Positions 33,313 through 45,567 are shown, counted from the first letter of the stretch. The stretch is DNA of 64,000 nucleotides from Adiantum capillus-veneris (GCA_014529385.2 CM043946.1:36955558-37019557); one strand, 5' to 3'. A program made the numbers and translations. The notes: generated by a model from the sequence alone, not told the origin.

Positions 33313-35385
33313 TGAGTGGCATAAAATGGTAACCATCTTTTTGCAACATTTCTCAGCCTACTCAACGTCCTCTTCCTCATATGTGTATATATTTTTCTAC
33401 GCTATTAAGTTATCTAGAGTAAATTCCCCCTCTTCGTTTAACCTTTGTGGCGACACATACATTGTACTCTTCCCAAAAATGTCACCTTAGTCATATATTT
33501 ATATTACCACCCTTTTCTTTTTGCTTTGTAAATAAAAGTAAGCATACAATAACCAACTATCTACCCCCAAACTTTCTTACCTCTTGTGAATTAGTAGTAG
33601 AAAAATAATATATCCATCTTTCATCCCATATAGATAAATTCCCATGGAAATCAACTCTCCACTTGTCTTTACCAAAGATTATGGTCCCTCTCTACAAGTC
33701 TTCTATGCCCCCTACATAGGTGGCCCAATATCTCTTAAGAATATACATATAGTTTCTCTCCTTTCAAAAAGACTCCAATTGTATATTTTTTTCACAAGCA
33801 AATAATATTGGGTCCTCCTCTATTTGTTTAAGCATCATAGCCTTTTGAAAAAACATGATTCCCCTTGGATGCATACAAGCAAAGGGCCCATACAAGAAGA
33901 CTTGGAAGCAAAAGGTTCCCTAGCCTAGTGTGGACCTTCCAAACCGAATTCCTTGGTGCATGGGCATGAAGAATAGTCCAAATTCATATCAAACATGTTG
34001 AGAAGGTCAAATTTGCCTTTTGAAGCATGTCATTCCGAGCTACAGGTAAAAAGTTATGGTCAAAATAGTGTAAATCTGTCAGATTCGCAGCAAAAGGGAA
34101 CTGTAAATCAAGTAAATCAAGAGAGTGAGATCTTATTTTTCCCCTCCTCATCTTTTAGAAGAGCAATGAGTGTTCAAGGTCACTTGTATGTGATGGGACC
34201 AACCTAAAGATGCTTTCTAAATGCCAAGACAGACAAGTTGAGATACCCCGCAGGAGCCACCCGTAGGGCCTCATGGTGGGGCCCACCTACATTATGCACC
34301 CCTATGGAGCCTTTAGGGTCTAAAATGATATTTTTGGTGAAAACATAGTCCCTTTTATGTCCAATATTCAATGAGTGGTCAAAGGACACTTAATTAGGGC
34401 TAATCACTCACCCTAATTAAGTGTAGCATAATCCCACTCCTACACAACTATAAATAGCCCCTTGGAGAGACTCAAGGACACACACCTATATTTTCAACTT
34501 CATGTTGTTTCTTGATCAATAGTAGAGAAAACCCCAACTCTGCCTCTTTCACATCCTCCCTCCTAACCCTCCTCTTTGGAGGAAGTGCAACTCTATTCTC
34601 CACTCTTTCCATTTTACAATCTCTTACTCCATCAACCCAATAAATCATTTGTAGCACCTCAATTACTTGTAAATACATCATGATCTCTCTCATGGTTATG
34701 TTAATGATCATGAAATCATCTTCAAAACTTTCAAGTGTCACAATTCGTGATGGTTAGCCAGCATCTGTCCTCCCCTTAAAAGGTGTGCGAGAAATCAAGT
34801 AAGTGTTCTATTCTCAATTTACCATTGGTTTGTTTCTCCACACTTATTCAATTGGTCTAAAGAAATTTCTCACTCCAACTCTCTTTTGCTTCATTACATA
34901 TGCATGTGGCTACCTCTCATGGTGATTTTATTTGTGTCACGGCATTGCATAGATGGAGATGAGCTCTCTATGCAAAGTGTGTTAGTTTGATGTAAGTGAT
35001 TCTCTTGTGTGTTTGAGAGGCAAGTCTTGTGCGCATGATTTTTTGATGAGTGCTTGAGAGAGGAAGAGTTTGGATGTATTATGAGTATTCTTATGGGGAG
35101 AAGGTGAACGCTATTCCACAAATTGCATATTTCATTTTGATGCACGGCATTGGGTTGCATAATCGTTGATGGTGTTTCAAGTGTCCAAAGTGTATATAGA
35201 GTAAGGGGGTTTTCAAAGTGTGTTGCTTGAGTGGGTGAGTGCAAGTGTTATTTTGATTGGTTTCCTTCTCCACTCCCAAAAGAAGGTGGTGCCCCAAGTA
35301 GTGTGCGTACCTCTTTACGAACATTTTGTGAGGGTAGGCCCATTGGTTTGGGTTTAGAGGCCCCATTTCAAAAAGCTCGCGCTCA
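33313..35385 (+). mobile_element. 5' LTR of gypsy D
   Basis: 2,073 bp, same length as the 3' copy. A TATA box CTATAAATAG is at 34448-34457, so the RNA leader before the primer-binding site would be about 900 nt. It ends GCGCTCA. Confidence 0.93.
34448..34457 (+). promoter_or_regulatory. TATA box of gypsy D
   Basis: CTATAAATAG is a consensus plant TATA box, identical in the 3' LTR at 42668-42677 and matched in place by CTATAAAAAGG in element E. Confidence 0.65.
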
Positions 35386-35390
35386 TAAAG

Positions 35391-35409
35391 TGGTGCCCCC
35401 ACTGAGGAA
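35391..35409 (+). other. Primer-binding site of gypsy D
   Basis: TGGTGCCCCCACTGAGGAA starts five bases after the LTR end, as in B and E. Confidence 0.85.
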
Positions 35410-35442
35410 CATATTTCCAAGTTACCTTCAAATTTTTTAGTG

Positions 35443-35655
35443 ATGAACAATGGAGTTCCCATCTATCCATTTCAGTTTGCACAACACATTAGAGTAAATG
35501 TGCACATAGATAGAAAAGTCTTTTTCCAGCAACGCATTGTTTTTATGTTTGGTGCAGAAAGACTTAGAGAAATAGTGGCATCACCCAATCCAATTATACT
35601 TCCAATCATCAATTATGAAACTTCTTTTGATGTTCACGTTTTCATTTTGTTTTAA
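35443..35655 (+). CDS. Small pre-gag protein 1 of gypsy D
   Basis: A 70-residue ORF starting MNNGVPIYPFQFAQ, only about 35 bp after the primer-binding site, so it is the first ORF of the RNA. The core FFQQRIVFMFGAERLREI is followed by NPIILPIINYETSFDVHVF and a short hydrophobic end. It is intact and aligns without gaps of note with 53323-53538 of E and 21088-21306 of B. Many D/E differences are silent (for example GAT GTT CAC versus GAT GTC CAT), which suggests selection on the protein. It is also a paralog of the next ORF. No cysteine motif, signal peptide or catalytic pattern is seen; function unknown. Confidence 0.78.
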   Translation: MNNGVPIYPFQFAQHIRVNVHIDRKVFFQQRIVFMFGAERLREIVASPNPIILPIINYETSFDVHVFILF

Positions 35656-35738
35656 AGGCAGGAACAAGGAGTGGTGAAGGGGTGCTCAAGGGCCATATGA
35701 AGGAACGAGGTCTTCAAACCAACAACGAGGAGTAGCAC

Positions 35739-35951
35739 ATGAATCACGATCAAAACAATGAACCTTTTAGGCCTATTGCTCGGCAATCCATTCATATAAT
35801 CATTGCAACTAAGTTTAGGTTTCAATCTATCATAAGGAGGATATTTGGATCCACTCGCCTCAATGAAATCAATGCTTCAATTAATCCATTTATTCTACCT
35901 ATGATAAAGTACGAATTAACAATGGATGTGTACATCTTCATTTTAATGTAA
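35739..35951 (+). CDS. Small pre-gag protein 2 of gypsy D
   Basis: A 70-residue ORF starting MNHDQNNEPFRPIARQS. The core FRFQSIIRRIFGSTRLNEI and tail NPFILPMIKYELTMDVYIF follow the same pattern as protein 1: FxFQxxI..xFG..RL.EI...NP.ILP.I.YE...DV.IFIL. The two are thus a tandem duplication with diverged N-termini. Intact in D; the E copy has one nonsense codon. It ends about 85 bp before the gag start. How downstream ORFs are translated (leaky scanning, re-initiation or splicing) cannot be told. Confidence 0.76.
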   Translation: MNHDQNNEPFRPIARQSIHIIIATKFRFQSIIRRIFGSTRLNEINASINPFILPMIKYELTMDVYIFILM

Positions 35952-36036
35952 TCAGATTTATAGTGTCAATAATCTTGTGCGGCCCGTAAGAGAAAATTTT
36001 CTTTTAAAAAAAGAGATTTCAAAAAGTCTAAACAAA

Positions 36037-39000
36037 ATGTCAAGTTTTTTTCCCACGTTCTATGCAAGAAGTGGGGAAGATGCGCAAGAGTTTCTTGACA
36101 ACTTGGAGATGGCACATCTCATATCCGGGAGAGATGAAGAGGAAGTAAAGCTACGAGCCTTCCCGTTGGTTCTAAAAGCAGAATCTAAAGCGTGGTATGA
36201 GACCTTGCAACCCCAAATCAAGTCCAATTGGGAGAGACTGCGAGCAAGCTTCCTCTCCAAGTTCGGGCAAGGTGATACTTCTGAAGGACTATGGAAATGT
36301 CTTATTGGACATAAGCAGGTATCACTTGAAGACTATCCCTCTTATGAAGCAACCTTTGTCAATCTATAGGGTAGGTGGGAGGCTACATTAGAAAATCATG
36401 GTGGCGCACCTAACTTTCTAAAAAAAGAGAGATTCATGGTTGGCTTTTATCCACTTTTAAAGGCTAAAGTAGAGCTAAAATTCCCATCCACCTTCGAAGA
36501 AGCACGTGAGGTAGCCATCATCGAGTTTAGAAAACTACACTTTCAAGCACATAGAGCAAGGGGTTTGAATGAAGTGAGTGAGAGGGAGTTTTCACAAACC
36601 ATGGAAGCACCAATTAGGGCCCCTCTTGCACAATCTTCACAAATAGGAGATAACTCTCAACTAGAGGTTTTACAAAGGCTAACTCAACAGCTTGAGAACC
36701 TCACTCTGAATCTAGTACAAGGCCTACCTCAACAACGACAACCAAGAGAAGGGAATCGCAATCAACGAAGACAAGATCAAGAGTTGCGATGTTGGAATTG
36801 CAATGAAATGGGCCATGGGATGTACAATTGTCCACATCCAAGGCGACTTCCGGGAGACATATATCCCCCCAGACCGCCTCCTCTCATTGTGCAGCAAGAA
36901 CAAGCTCAAGGCCCACAAATCCTTCGTCGACCACCACCACCAGCAAATATACCTCCTGTCCCACATGAGGAGGAAGAAAGAGGAGTCAACATCATCAAGC
37001 TAGAAGAGATAATATATGAGGATACTCTAAACTTTGATGTTATGCCGGCAGAAAAACGCACAAGAGCACATGATAAGGATGAAGACATGAGAAGTGAAGG
37101 AACAAATTCAGCCAGAAGGGACAAGAAGAAGAAGTCAAAGATGGAAGAAGCTGAAAGTAGCAGGAAGAAAAGATCAAGGCGAAGGGAAATTGGTATCAAC
37201 GACTTCCCATTGGGAAAGGAGCTAGAGCCCTACAACATCCTAGAGGATTTACAAACCCAAAAGCCAAACATTTCATGGCCTCAACTTCTACACCTATCAG
37301 CCAAAGTAAGAAGGCAATGGCCAAAGTTGGTAAGTACAAGAATTCCAAAAAAGAAAGCAAATCTTTCCATTAAGGTTGTGGCCTCAAAGCTACAAAAAGA
37401 TGTGGAACCCATTGTGGATGCTTACATAAGGGGTAAAAAGGTGTCTAATGTATATGTTGATGGTGGAGCTCAAATGTGTGTGATCACGAAAAAATCAATG
37501 AACAGGTTAGGGCTTGAAATTACAAAGTCCTCTAATTGTCAAGCTAGGCTAGCCAACAACTCAAGTGTGAAGTGTTTGGGGATCATTGAAAATGTAAAAG
37601 TCTCTGTATGTAACATAGATGCACGAGTGGATATGTATGTCATGCCAGCTAAGGGGGAGGGCTATCCCATCATCCTAGGGAGGCCTTGGCTCATTGCTGT
37701 GAATGCAGATCAAAAATGGGGAAGTGGTCGTTTGATTCTTAAGAAGGGTCAACCGGTGGTGTATGATTGGCGAGAAGGAAAGCAACTAGATATCAACTAT
37801 GAAACCACAGCAGATGAAGAGAGAGAGGAGGAGAGTCCTTACTCAAGTGATGAGGAAGCATCAACCAGTGCATCAACCAATGAAGAGGAGTCTTCTTTGG
37901 AGGTAATGGGAATTGTATTCAATGCCAACACTCAAGATGTTCCTATAGAAGAAAAGCCAACAGAAAATCACACACGAGGGGATGAAAGATGCCACCACCT
38001 TGAAGAAGGATTTGAGAAGATGCTTGCAAAAGATCTTACTTGTGAGGAGAAGAGTTCCTACATCAATATGTTAAGGAGGTATCCCAATTTGTTTATCACT
38101 GACTACTCACAAATAAGAGGTGTAGATGTAATAGAGCATCGAATTGAATTGAAACCAGGGACCAAACCCGTGGCTCAAAAGTTAAGGCGACTAGGATCTG
38201 TGCAACAAAAGGCTCTCCTACAAGAAGTGAATCGATTCTTGAAGGCTGGCTTCATCTATCCAGTATCCAACTCCGAATGGGTATCACCTATTGTAGTCAC
38301 TCCCAAGAAGAATGGTAAGTTGAGGGTCTGCGTGGATTACAAACCCCTCAACGCTGCGACAAAGAGGGACCACTTCCCTCTCCCTTTCCAAGATGAAATT
38401 TTGAATGAAGTAGCAGGTCACGAATGCTACACTGTGTGTGATGGGTATTCAGGATATTTTCAAATTAGAATAGCAGAAGAGGACCAACCAAAAACCACCT
38501 TCATCACACCTTGGGGATGTTTTGCATTTAGAGTAATGCCTTTTGGGCTCACCAATGCTCCTAGCACCTTGATGACATTCACAATATTTGTATTTCAGCC
38601 ATTCTTTGGAAAATCTATAAGAGTCTTTATGGATGATTTCTGTATTTATAGTTGTAGATCACTTCATTGCCAAAAGGTTGAAGAGGGGCTTAAGAGGCTC
38701 CATCAATTTGGGGGACAACTCAACCCAGAGAAGTGTCATATCGGTGAATCTCAGGTGGTTTTGCTAGGCCATGTGGTTTCTTCACAAGGAATTCAAGTGG
38801 ATCCCTCTAAAGTAGAGGCCCTTTTGTCATTATCTCCACCAACAACAACTAAGGAGCTAATGACCTTCAACCACAAAGTGAGGTACATGTCTCGCTTCAT
38901 CCATCTCCTAGCAGAAGCCATCGCCCCTTTGCATAGGTTGGCAAGCCAATCTACATATGAATGGGGAAGGGAACATGCAAAATGTTTTGAGGAAGTGAAG

Positions 39001-41358
39001 AGCATTCTTAGCTCTCTCCCAATCCTAATGCCACCAGATCCAAAGGAGACCTACTATGTCACTCCAAGTGTAGGTTTCGAAGCAATTGGTGTTGTTTTGA
39101 TGCAAAAAGATCCTAAAACATCATACATGAGGCCGATCTATTTTGCAAGCAAGGTGATGACTCCAGCCGAGAAGGGATACACTGAAATGGAGAAAGTGGT
39201 CTTTGCAATCTTGTTTGCGGTAAGGAAGTTTCGATCGTATCTTCTCCCTGTGCCATTTGTTTTTCTCACCTTAGAGCACAATCTACCATATGTAGTACAA
39301 CACATGAGCCTCTCATCTAGAATAGCAAAGTGGGTGCTTGAACTCCAAGAATTTGAATACACTTTCCTTGTAGAAGATAGCACAAGAGTAGGACTTGCAG
39401 ACATTCTCACCTACAAATTAGTGAGAGAAAGGGAAGGATCACGACTACAAAGAGAGGAAGGCTCAAAACAGTTCAAAGTGAAGGAGATTGATAATGCCCA
39501 TACTTTATGCTTTGACGGAGCTTATCAACGCCAACAAGACAAAGCAGCAGGGGGAATCATCATTTTGAACCCACAAAAGGAGGTAATGGTTAGAAAAGGT
39601 ATCACTCTACCCTGTGTTCACTCTAACAATGAGGCTGAGTATGCTGCTCTAACCCTTGGGTTAGAAGAATGCAAAGAATTAGGCATACAAAGACTTATTA
39701 TAAAAGGTGATTCTTTGCTAGTGGTCAGGCAAATCCAAGGGACTTGGAGGTGCAAGAATCGTACATTGTTTGAGTGGCTTAGTAGTGTAAGAGCTTTGAT
39801 GAAGGGTTTTAAAGCAACACAGGTACAACACATTGTGAGAACTCATAACAAGGAAGCACACTTACTCGCAAATGAAAAGCTTCAAATGGCGGTAGGAGGT
39901 GTGAAACTATATGAACCCAAATATCAAGGTCAAGAGGAGCTAAAAGACATTATCTTCTTTCTACAAGCAGGTGAGTGTCCCAAACACTTAGACAAGGTGC
40001 AAAGACATAGACTAGTTAAGAAGGCCACACCTTACCAGTTGATCGGAGATGATTTATATCACAAAGGGAAAGATTTGGTCTTAAGGAGAGTACCAGGTGT
40101 GCAAGAGATAGAGAAAATTCTTCTTTCATGTCATGATGATATCTGTGGTGGTCACTTTTCTCAAGATATTACAAGTAGGAAGATTTTACAAGTAGGGTTT
40201 ATTTGGCCGAGATTACATCGTGATGTCCAATATTGGTGTAAGGCATGTAAGCCATGCCAAATTGCTGGGGATAGACGACTAACATATGAGCCTCGAGTCC
40301 CAATAATATCTTATGGCCCTTTTGAAAAGTGGGGTGTGGATGCAATAGGTCCCCTACCTCGTACTTCTACAGGGATAGTTTTCATCATCATGGGTGTTGA
40401 CTACATGACACGATGGGCGGAAGCAACAAGCACAACCCGAATCACAGCTGAAGAGGTATCAAAGTTTATTTTTGATCATATTTGTAGTAGGTTTGGAACA
40501 CCCCTAGAAATCTTATCAGATCGAGGCCCGGGTTTTAGGGATGACCTTCTGAATGATCTCTTGAGGAGGTTAAAAGTGAAACACCTGCATTCCACACCCT
40601 ACTATCCTCAATGCAATGGATTGGTGGAAAAAGTGAATGGAATGATATGTAAGATCATTTCTAGGCAGGTTGTGGACCGGCCTAATGATTGGGATCGCCA
40701 TTTGATGGCTGCTCTTTGGGTGTATAGGACATCTTTCAAGGTATCTACCCAATTCACCCCTTTTCATCTAGTTTATGGACAGGAGGCACTTCTCCCCATT
40801 GAGGTAGAGCTCTCAAGCTTGCGCATTCTTACAAGAGTGGCAAAAAAACCAAAAGAGGTTCTACATGAAAGGATCTTAGATCTCCAACGACTTGAGCTAG
40901 ATAGGGAAGAGTCCATTGATCACTACATCACCAAAGCGACAAGCCAAAGAGATAAAATCAACAAGAAGCTCAAGGGGAAAGGATTGAAGGAAGGTATGTT
41001 GGTTCTTCGCTATGATAACCGACTTGATACTCGACTTGACAAAAAAATGTTGCAAAGATGGGAGGGACCTTTCATGATAAAAACAAAGTTTGGGAATGGT
41101 AGTTACAGATTAGCAGATTTATCAGGAAAACTCCACAAGACCAGAGTCAATGGATGGAGATTAAAGCCCTACTTTCAACGTATCAATCCGTTGATAGGCA
41201 GTCATCTGCCTACATCGTCTAAGCTCCAAATTGGCATGGCTCCCTTCGGCTTGGCAAATGCTCCACCTATTTTTAAAGCTTTGATGTGCAAAGAAGAACC
41301 AGCCTTGGAATCTGAACATACCACAAGCAACCCTCCCATCTCCGATTTATGGGATTGA
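36037..41358 (+). CDS. Gag-pol polyprotein of gypsy D (one in-frame TAG)
   Basis: The start MSSFFPTFYARSGEDAQEF was chosen because E begins alike. One TAG at 36367-36369 replaces the Trp of LWDRW seen in E; after it the frame is open to 41358. Domains: capsid (36037-36500); perfect CCHC knuckle CWNCNEMGHGMYNC (about 36790-36831); protease with YVDGGAQ (37456-37476); RT with CVDYKPLNAATKRD and FMDDF (38626-38640); first RNase H with TPSVGFEAIG lacking the catalytic Asp; second RNase H (39500-39880) with FDG, NNEAEY, KGDS and NKEAHLLA, where His stands for the last Asp; integrase with HDDICGGHF, CKACKPCQ, VDAIGP (40336-40350), SDRGPGF and LVEKVNG; tail WEGPFMI and KTRVNGWRL. Length and order fit Tat elements. 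It is almost certainly inactive as it stands. Confidence 0.9.
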
Positions 41359-41532
41359 GGTAATGAAAAGCAGGTCTAATGGAGTAAAAGAGTGCATGAC
41401 ACTCCTCCTATTGAAAAAAAAAAAAGAAAACAAAAAATGAGAAAAAAAAAGAGAAAAAAAAAAGAAAGAAAAAAAAAGCAACACCGTCCTCCTAAAGATA
41501 TGAATATATTTAGGCTTGGGGGAGGGCTAATA
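41359..41532 (+). other. Gypsy D 3' non-coding stretch and polypurine tract
   Basis: After the stop there is an A-rich run of about 90 bp (41405-41480), then TTGGGGGAGGGCTAATA (about 41516-41532) right before the LTR. The same GGGGGAGGGCTAATA precedes the E LTR, marking it as the polypurine tract. Confidence 0.75.
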
Positions 41533-43605
41533 TGAGTGGCATAAAATGGTAACCATCTTTTTGCAACATTTCTCAGCCTACTCAACGTCCTCTTCCACAT
41601 ATGTGTATATATTTTTCTACGCTATTAAGTTATCTAGAGTAAATTCCCCCTCTTCGTTTAACCTTTGTGGCGACACATACATTGTACTCTTCCCAAAAAT
41701 GTCACCTTAGTCATATATTTATATTACCACCCTTTTCTTTTTGCTTTGTAAATAAAAGTAAGCATACAATAACCAACTATCTATCCCCAAACTTTCTTAC
41801 CTCTTGTGAATTAGTAGTAGAAAAATAATATATCCATCTTTCATCCCATATAGATAAATTCCCATGGAAATCAACTCTCCACTTGTCTTTACCAAAGATT
41901 ATGGTCCCTCTCTACAAGTCTTCTATGCCCCCTACATAGGTGGCCCAATATCTCTTAAGAATATACATATAGTTTCTCTCCTTTCAAAAAGACTCCAATT
42001 GTATATTCTTTTCACAAGCAAATAATATTGGGCCCTCCTCTATTTGTTTAAGCATCATAGCCTTTTGAAAAAGCATGATTCCCCTTGGATGCATACAAGC
42101 AAAGGGCCCATACAAGAAGACTTGGAAGCAAAAGGTTCCCTAGCCTAGTGTGGACCTTCCAAACCGAATTCCTTGGTGCATGGGCGTGAAGAATAGTCCA
42201 AATTCATATCAAACATATTGAGAAGGTCAAATTTGCCTTCTGAAGCATGTCATTCTGAGCTACAGGTAAAAAGTTATGGTCAAAATAGTGTAAATCTGTC
42301 AAATTCGCAGCAAAAGGGAACTGTAAATCAAGTAAATCAAGAGAGTGAGATCTTATTTTTCCCCTACTCATCTTCTAGAAGAGCAATGAGTGTTCAAGGT
42401 CACTTGCATGTGATGGGACCAACCTAAAGATGCTTTCTAAATGCCAAGACAGACAAGTTGAGATACCCCGCAGGAGCCACCCGTAGGGCCTCATGGTGGA
42501 GCCCACCTACATTATGCACCCCTATGGAGCCTTCACGGTCTAAAATGATATTTTTGGTGAAAAAATAGTCCCTTTTATTTCCAATATTCAATGAGTGGTC
42601 AAAGGACACTTAATTAGGGCTAATCACTCACCCTAATTAAGTGTAGCATAATCCCACTCCTACACAACTATAAATAGCCCCTTGGAGAGACTCAAGGACA
42701 CACACCTATATTTTCAACTTCATGTTGTTTCTTGATCAATAGTAGAGAAAACCCCAACTCTCCCTCTTTCACATCCTCCCTCCTAACCGTCCTCTTTGGA
42801 GGAAGTGCAACTCTATTCTCCACTCTTTCCATTCTACAATCTCTTACTCCATCAACCCAATAAATCATTTGTAGCACCTCAATAACTTGTAAATACATCA
42901 TGATCTCTCTCATGGTTATGTTAATGATCATGAAATCATCTTCAAAACTTTCAAGTGTCGCAATTCGTGATGGTTAGCCAGCGTCTGTCCTCCCCTTAAA
43001 AGGTGTGCGAGAAATCAAGTAAGTGTTCTATTCTCAATTTACCATTGGTTTGTTTCTCCACACTTATTCAATTGGTCTAAAGAAATTTCTCACTCCAACT
43101 CTCTTTTGCTTCATTACATATGCATGTGGCTACCTCTCATGGTGATTTTATTTGTGTCACGGCATTGCATAGATGGAGATGAGCTCTCTATGCAAAGTGT
43201 GTTAGTTTGATGTAAGTGATTCTCTTGTGTGTTTGAGAGGCAAGTCTTGTGCGCATGATTTTTTGATGAGTGCTTGAGAGAGGAAGAGTTTGGATGTATT
43301 ATGGGTATTCTTATGGGGAGAAGGTGAACGCTATTCCACAAATTGCATATTTTATTTTGATGCACGGCATTGGGTTGCATAATCGTTGATGGTGTTTCAA
43401 GTGTCCAAAGTGTATATAGAGTAAGGGGGTTTTCAAAGTGTGTTGCTTGAGTGGGTGAGTGCAAGTGTTATTTTGATTGGTTTCCTTCTCCACTCCCAAA
43501 AGAAGGTGGTGCCCCAAGTAGTGTGCGTACCTCTTTACGAACATTTTGTGAGGGTAGGCCCATTGGTTTGGGTTTAGAGGCCCCATTTCAAAAAGCTCGC
43601 CCTCA
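41533..43605 (+). mobile_element. 3' LTR of gypsy D
   Basis: 2,073 bp, ending GCCCTCA followed by the duplicated CTGC. About 27 differences from the 5' LTR, mostly transitions. The TATA box is at 42668-42677. Confidence 0.93.
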
Positions 43606-45109
43606 CTGCAATGTGCTTAAACTCAAGATTTAAGGACTTAATGTAGGCAATCCACCGCAACATAGCAATGTCTGGCGTTGAGCAGTTTGTAATCATCCCA
43701 ATAAGTGGTAGACAATCTGTTTCTACAACCACACATGCACCAATTAGGTACTCTTTCCCACTTTTCAAGGCTGTAACCATACCTCATAACTCTCTCTTTA
43801 TCTGTGGATAGTTTCTTTGGCGAGTACTTAGTACCTTTGCTCGAAATCTTACCACATACCTGTGTCCTTCTTTGTCATCTTGCCCTATTGCCCATCCAAT
43901 CCCTGTAGGACTGGTGTCTACTGTCACAATTACTGGCCTTTGATACTCATAGTCTACCTTTCTCAAAGTTTTTGTTGCTGATTGGAGCAACTCCTTTAGC
44001 TTTTTCATGGATTTTACATGTGCTTCTGTCCATTTAGACTTCTGATTCTTTCTAAGTAGTTGATAAAGAGGATCAGCTACATGTGCATAATGTGGAATCC
44101 AAATAACATAGAAGACACATGCTCCTAGAAACCTTCTAACCTCAGTGATGCTAGTGCACGTTTCTTTCATTCTTTGGATGGCATCTACCTTTGTTGGACA
44201 AGGTTTCCTACCATATGGCCCGCACATGTGCCCCACAATGAGCACTTCATTGAAACCAAACATAGACTTTTTTCCTAACAATGTAAGATTCACTTCTTCC
44301 AACCTAGACAAAATTTTACCACAATCATTTATGTGATCTACCACAAACCTGTGACATCCCTTGAGATCCAAAGCTTCATCTTTGTCACTTTCTTCACATC
44401 CTTTGATAGGAAAATCATCAATGAAAGGCATTGTTATTTGAAGAATAAAGTCACGTAAGACCTTATTCATCCCATTCATCATATGTGCAACCGAGTTGGT
44501 TACTCCCTGTGGCAAGGTACACATCCTTACCAAACCCGAAGGTGTACTCATGGTTGTCAAGTCTCTGCTTTTGATTGCAAGCTGAAATTGATCATACCCT
44601 GAGTAGAGATCCCCCATTGAGTAGATTGCCCTTCCTACAAACGCCTCAGCAAACTCATCCACAATTGGACCTGTACCTACATTTCTAATTGTCACCTTGT
44701 TTACTGGTTGCATATCTTGGATGAAGCATAGAGAACCATTCTTCTTTGGAACTGTGAACCACCTGTTTGAGTATGGAGCACAAGAAGGCTCCAAGATTCC
44801 CATTTTGATTTTCTCATTCAGTAGCTCTACTAACCTTGGCAAATGAGCCTTTGGAAATGGAATAGGCCGTAGATTCCAAGGCACATGAGATATTGTGAAA
44901 ATTACCATAGGATCTACAATAGAAGGATCAACACATCCTATCTCATGTGGCTCAAATGCAAAAGCCTTACCATGCTTTGAAAACATCTCTTTGAAGCACT
45001 TTGTATCCTCCTGTGTTAGAAACTCCTCGCAACCAATCTGCAACTCTTGAAAAGACTCCTTTGTGAAGGTATGCGTAATCTTTTTAGGATTCCTCAAACT
45101 TGGTTGCAA
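43606..45109 (-). pseudogene. Gypsy C reverse transcriptase and RNase H start
   Basis: A long open stretch (45109-43784) begins at the RT N-terminus: IGCVDPSIVDPMVIF, LRPIPFPKAHLPRLVELL, LEPSCAPYSNRWFTVPKKN, YSMGDLYSGYDQFQLAI, LPQGVTNSVAHMM, and the catalytic box PFIDDFPIKG near 44405-44430. RNase H starts with VDTSPTGIGWAIGQDD (about 43880-43925). A TGA near 43782 breaks the frame, then it continues to the D insertion at 43606. The rest is at 33087-33312. Confidence 0.85.
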
Positions 45110-45115
45110 AGAAGC

Positions 45116-45499
45116 CTACTCAATCTTTTCCCTGTTGTTGGGTGGTAAGGGTGAAGCTACTGGTTTCACCTTCTTTGTTACACTCTTGAATTTAGTTTCA
45201 ACATGGACTTCTGGGTCAACTGTTTGGTTTTCTTTAAAGGCTTCTATTACTTGATACATTTCCATAGAGCAAACTTCCACAACTTCATTTTCCAGATGCA
45301 AACTAGACCCCATTATAGCATCAAGCTCACCCATAGTATCTACAAAAGAAACTTGTTCACACAAACCCAAAACATTTTCAGTAGGCTCTAGCAACCCACT
45401 CTTTTTCATGCCTATTTGTACATTATGCACATATTGCCTCTCACATCTCTTCAAATCTTCAAGTTTTGTAAAACATAGTGATCCATTCTTTGTTACCAA
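45116..45499 (-). pseudogene. Gypsy C protease-RT linker
   Basis: Same frame as the RT, one stop codon apart. It holds CEQVSFVDTMGELDAI, matching the linker of A. No known domain; rich in Glu, Val and Lys. Confidence 0.6.
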
Positions 45500-45567
45500 G
45501 GAGCTTGTTGAAAAAGCTTCACCTATTTTTGGATCAGGCGAGACCCTTTTTCTTTCTGTACCCCGAT

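Larger units (their letters stand above)
33313..43605 (+). mobile_element. Gypsy element D (Tat-type), nearly intact
   Basis: Two 2,073-bp LTRs (33313-35385 and 41533-43605) with TGAG...CTCA ends differ at about 27 positions by eye, near 1.3%. Inside are primer-binding site, two small ORFs, gag-pol with a single nonsense codon, and a polypurine tract. A 4-bp CTGC duplication flanks it (33309-33312 and 43606-43609). A second RNase H places it in the Tat lineage. It is younger than its host C. Confidence 0.93.

Noticed and set aside
34894-35244. 116-codon frame repeated at 43114-43464
   Set aside because: It is a minus-strand chance frame in the D LTR; it appears twice only because the LTR does.
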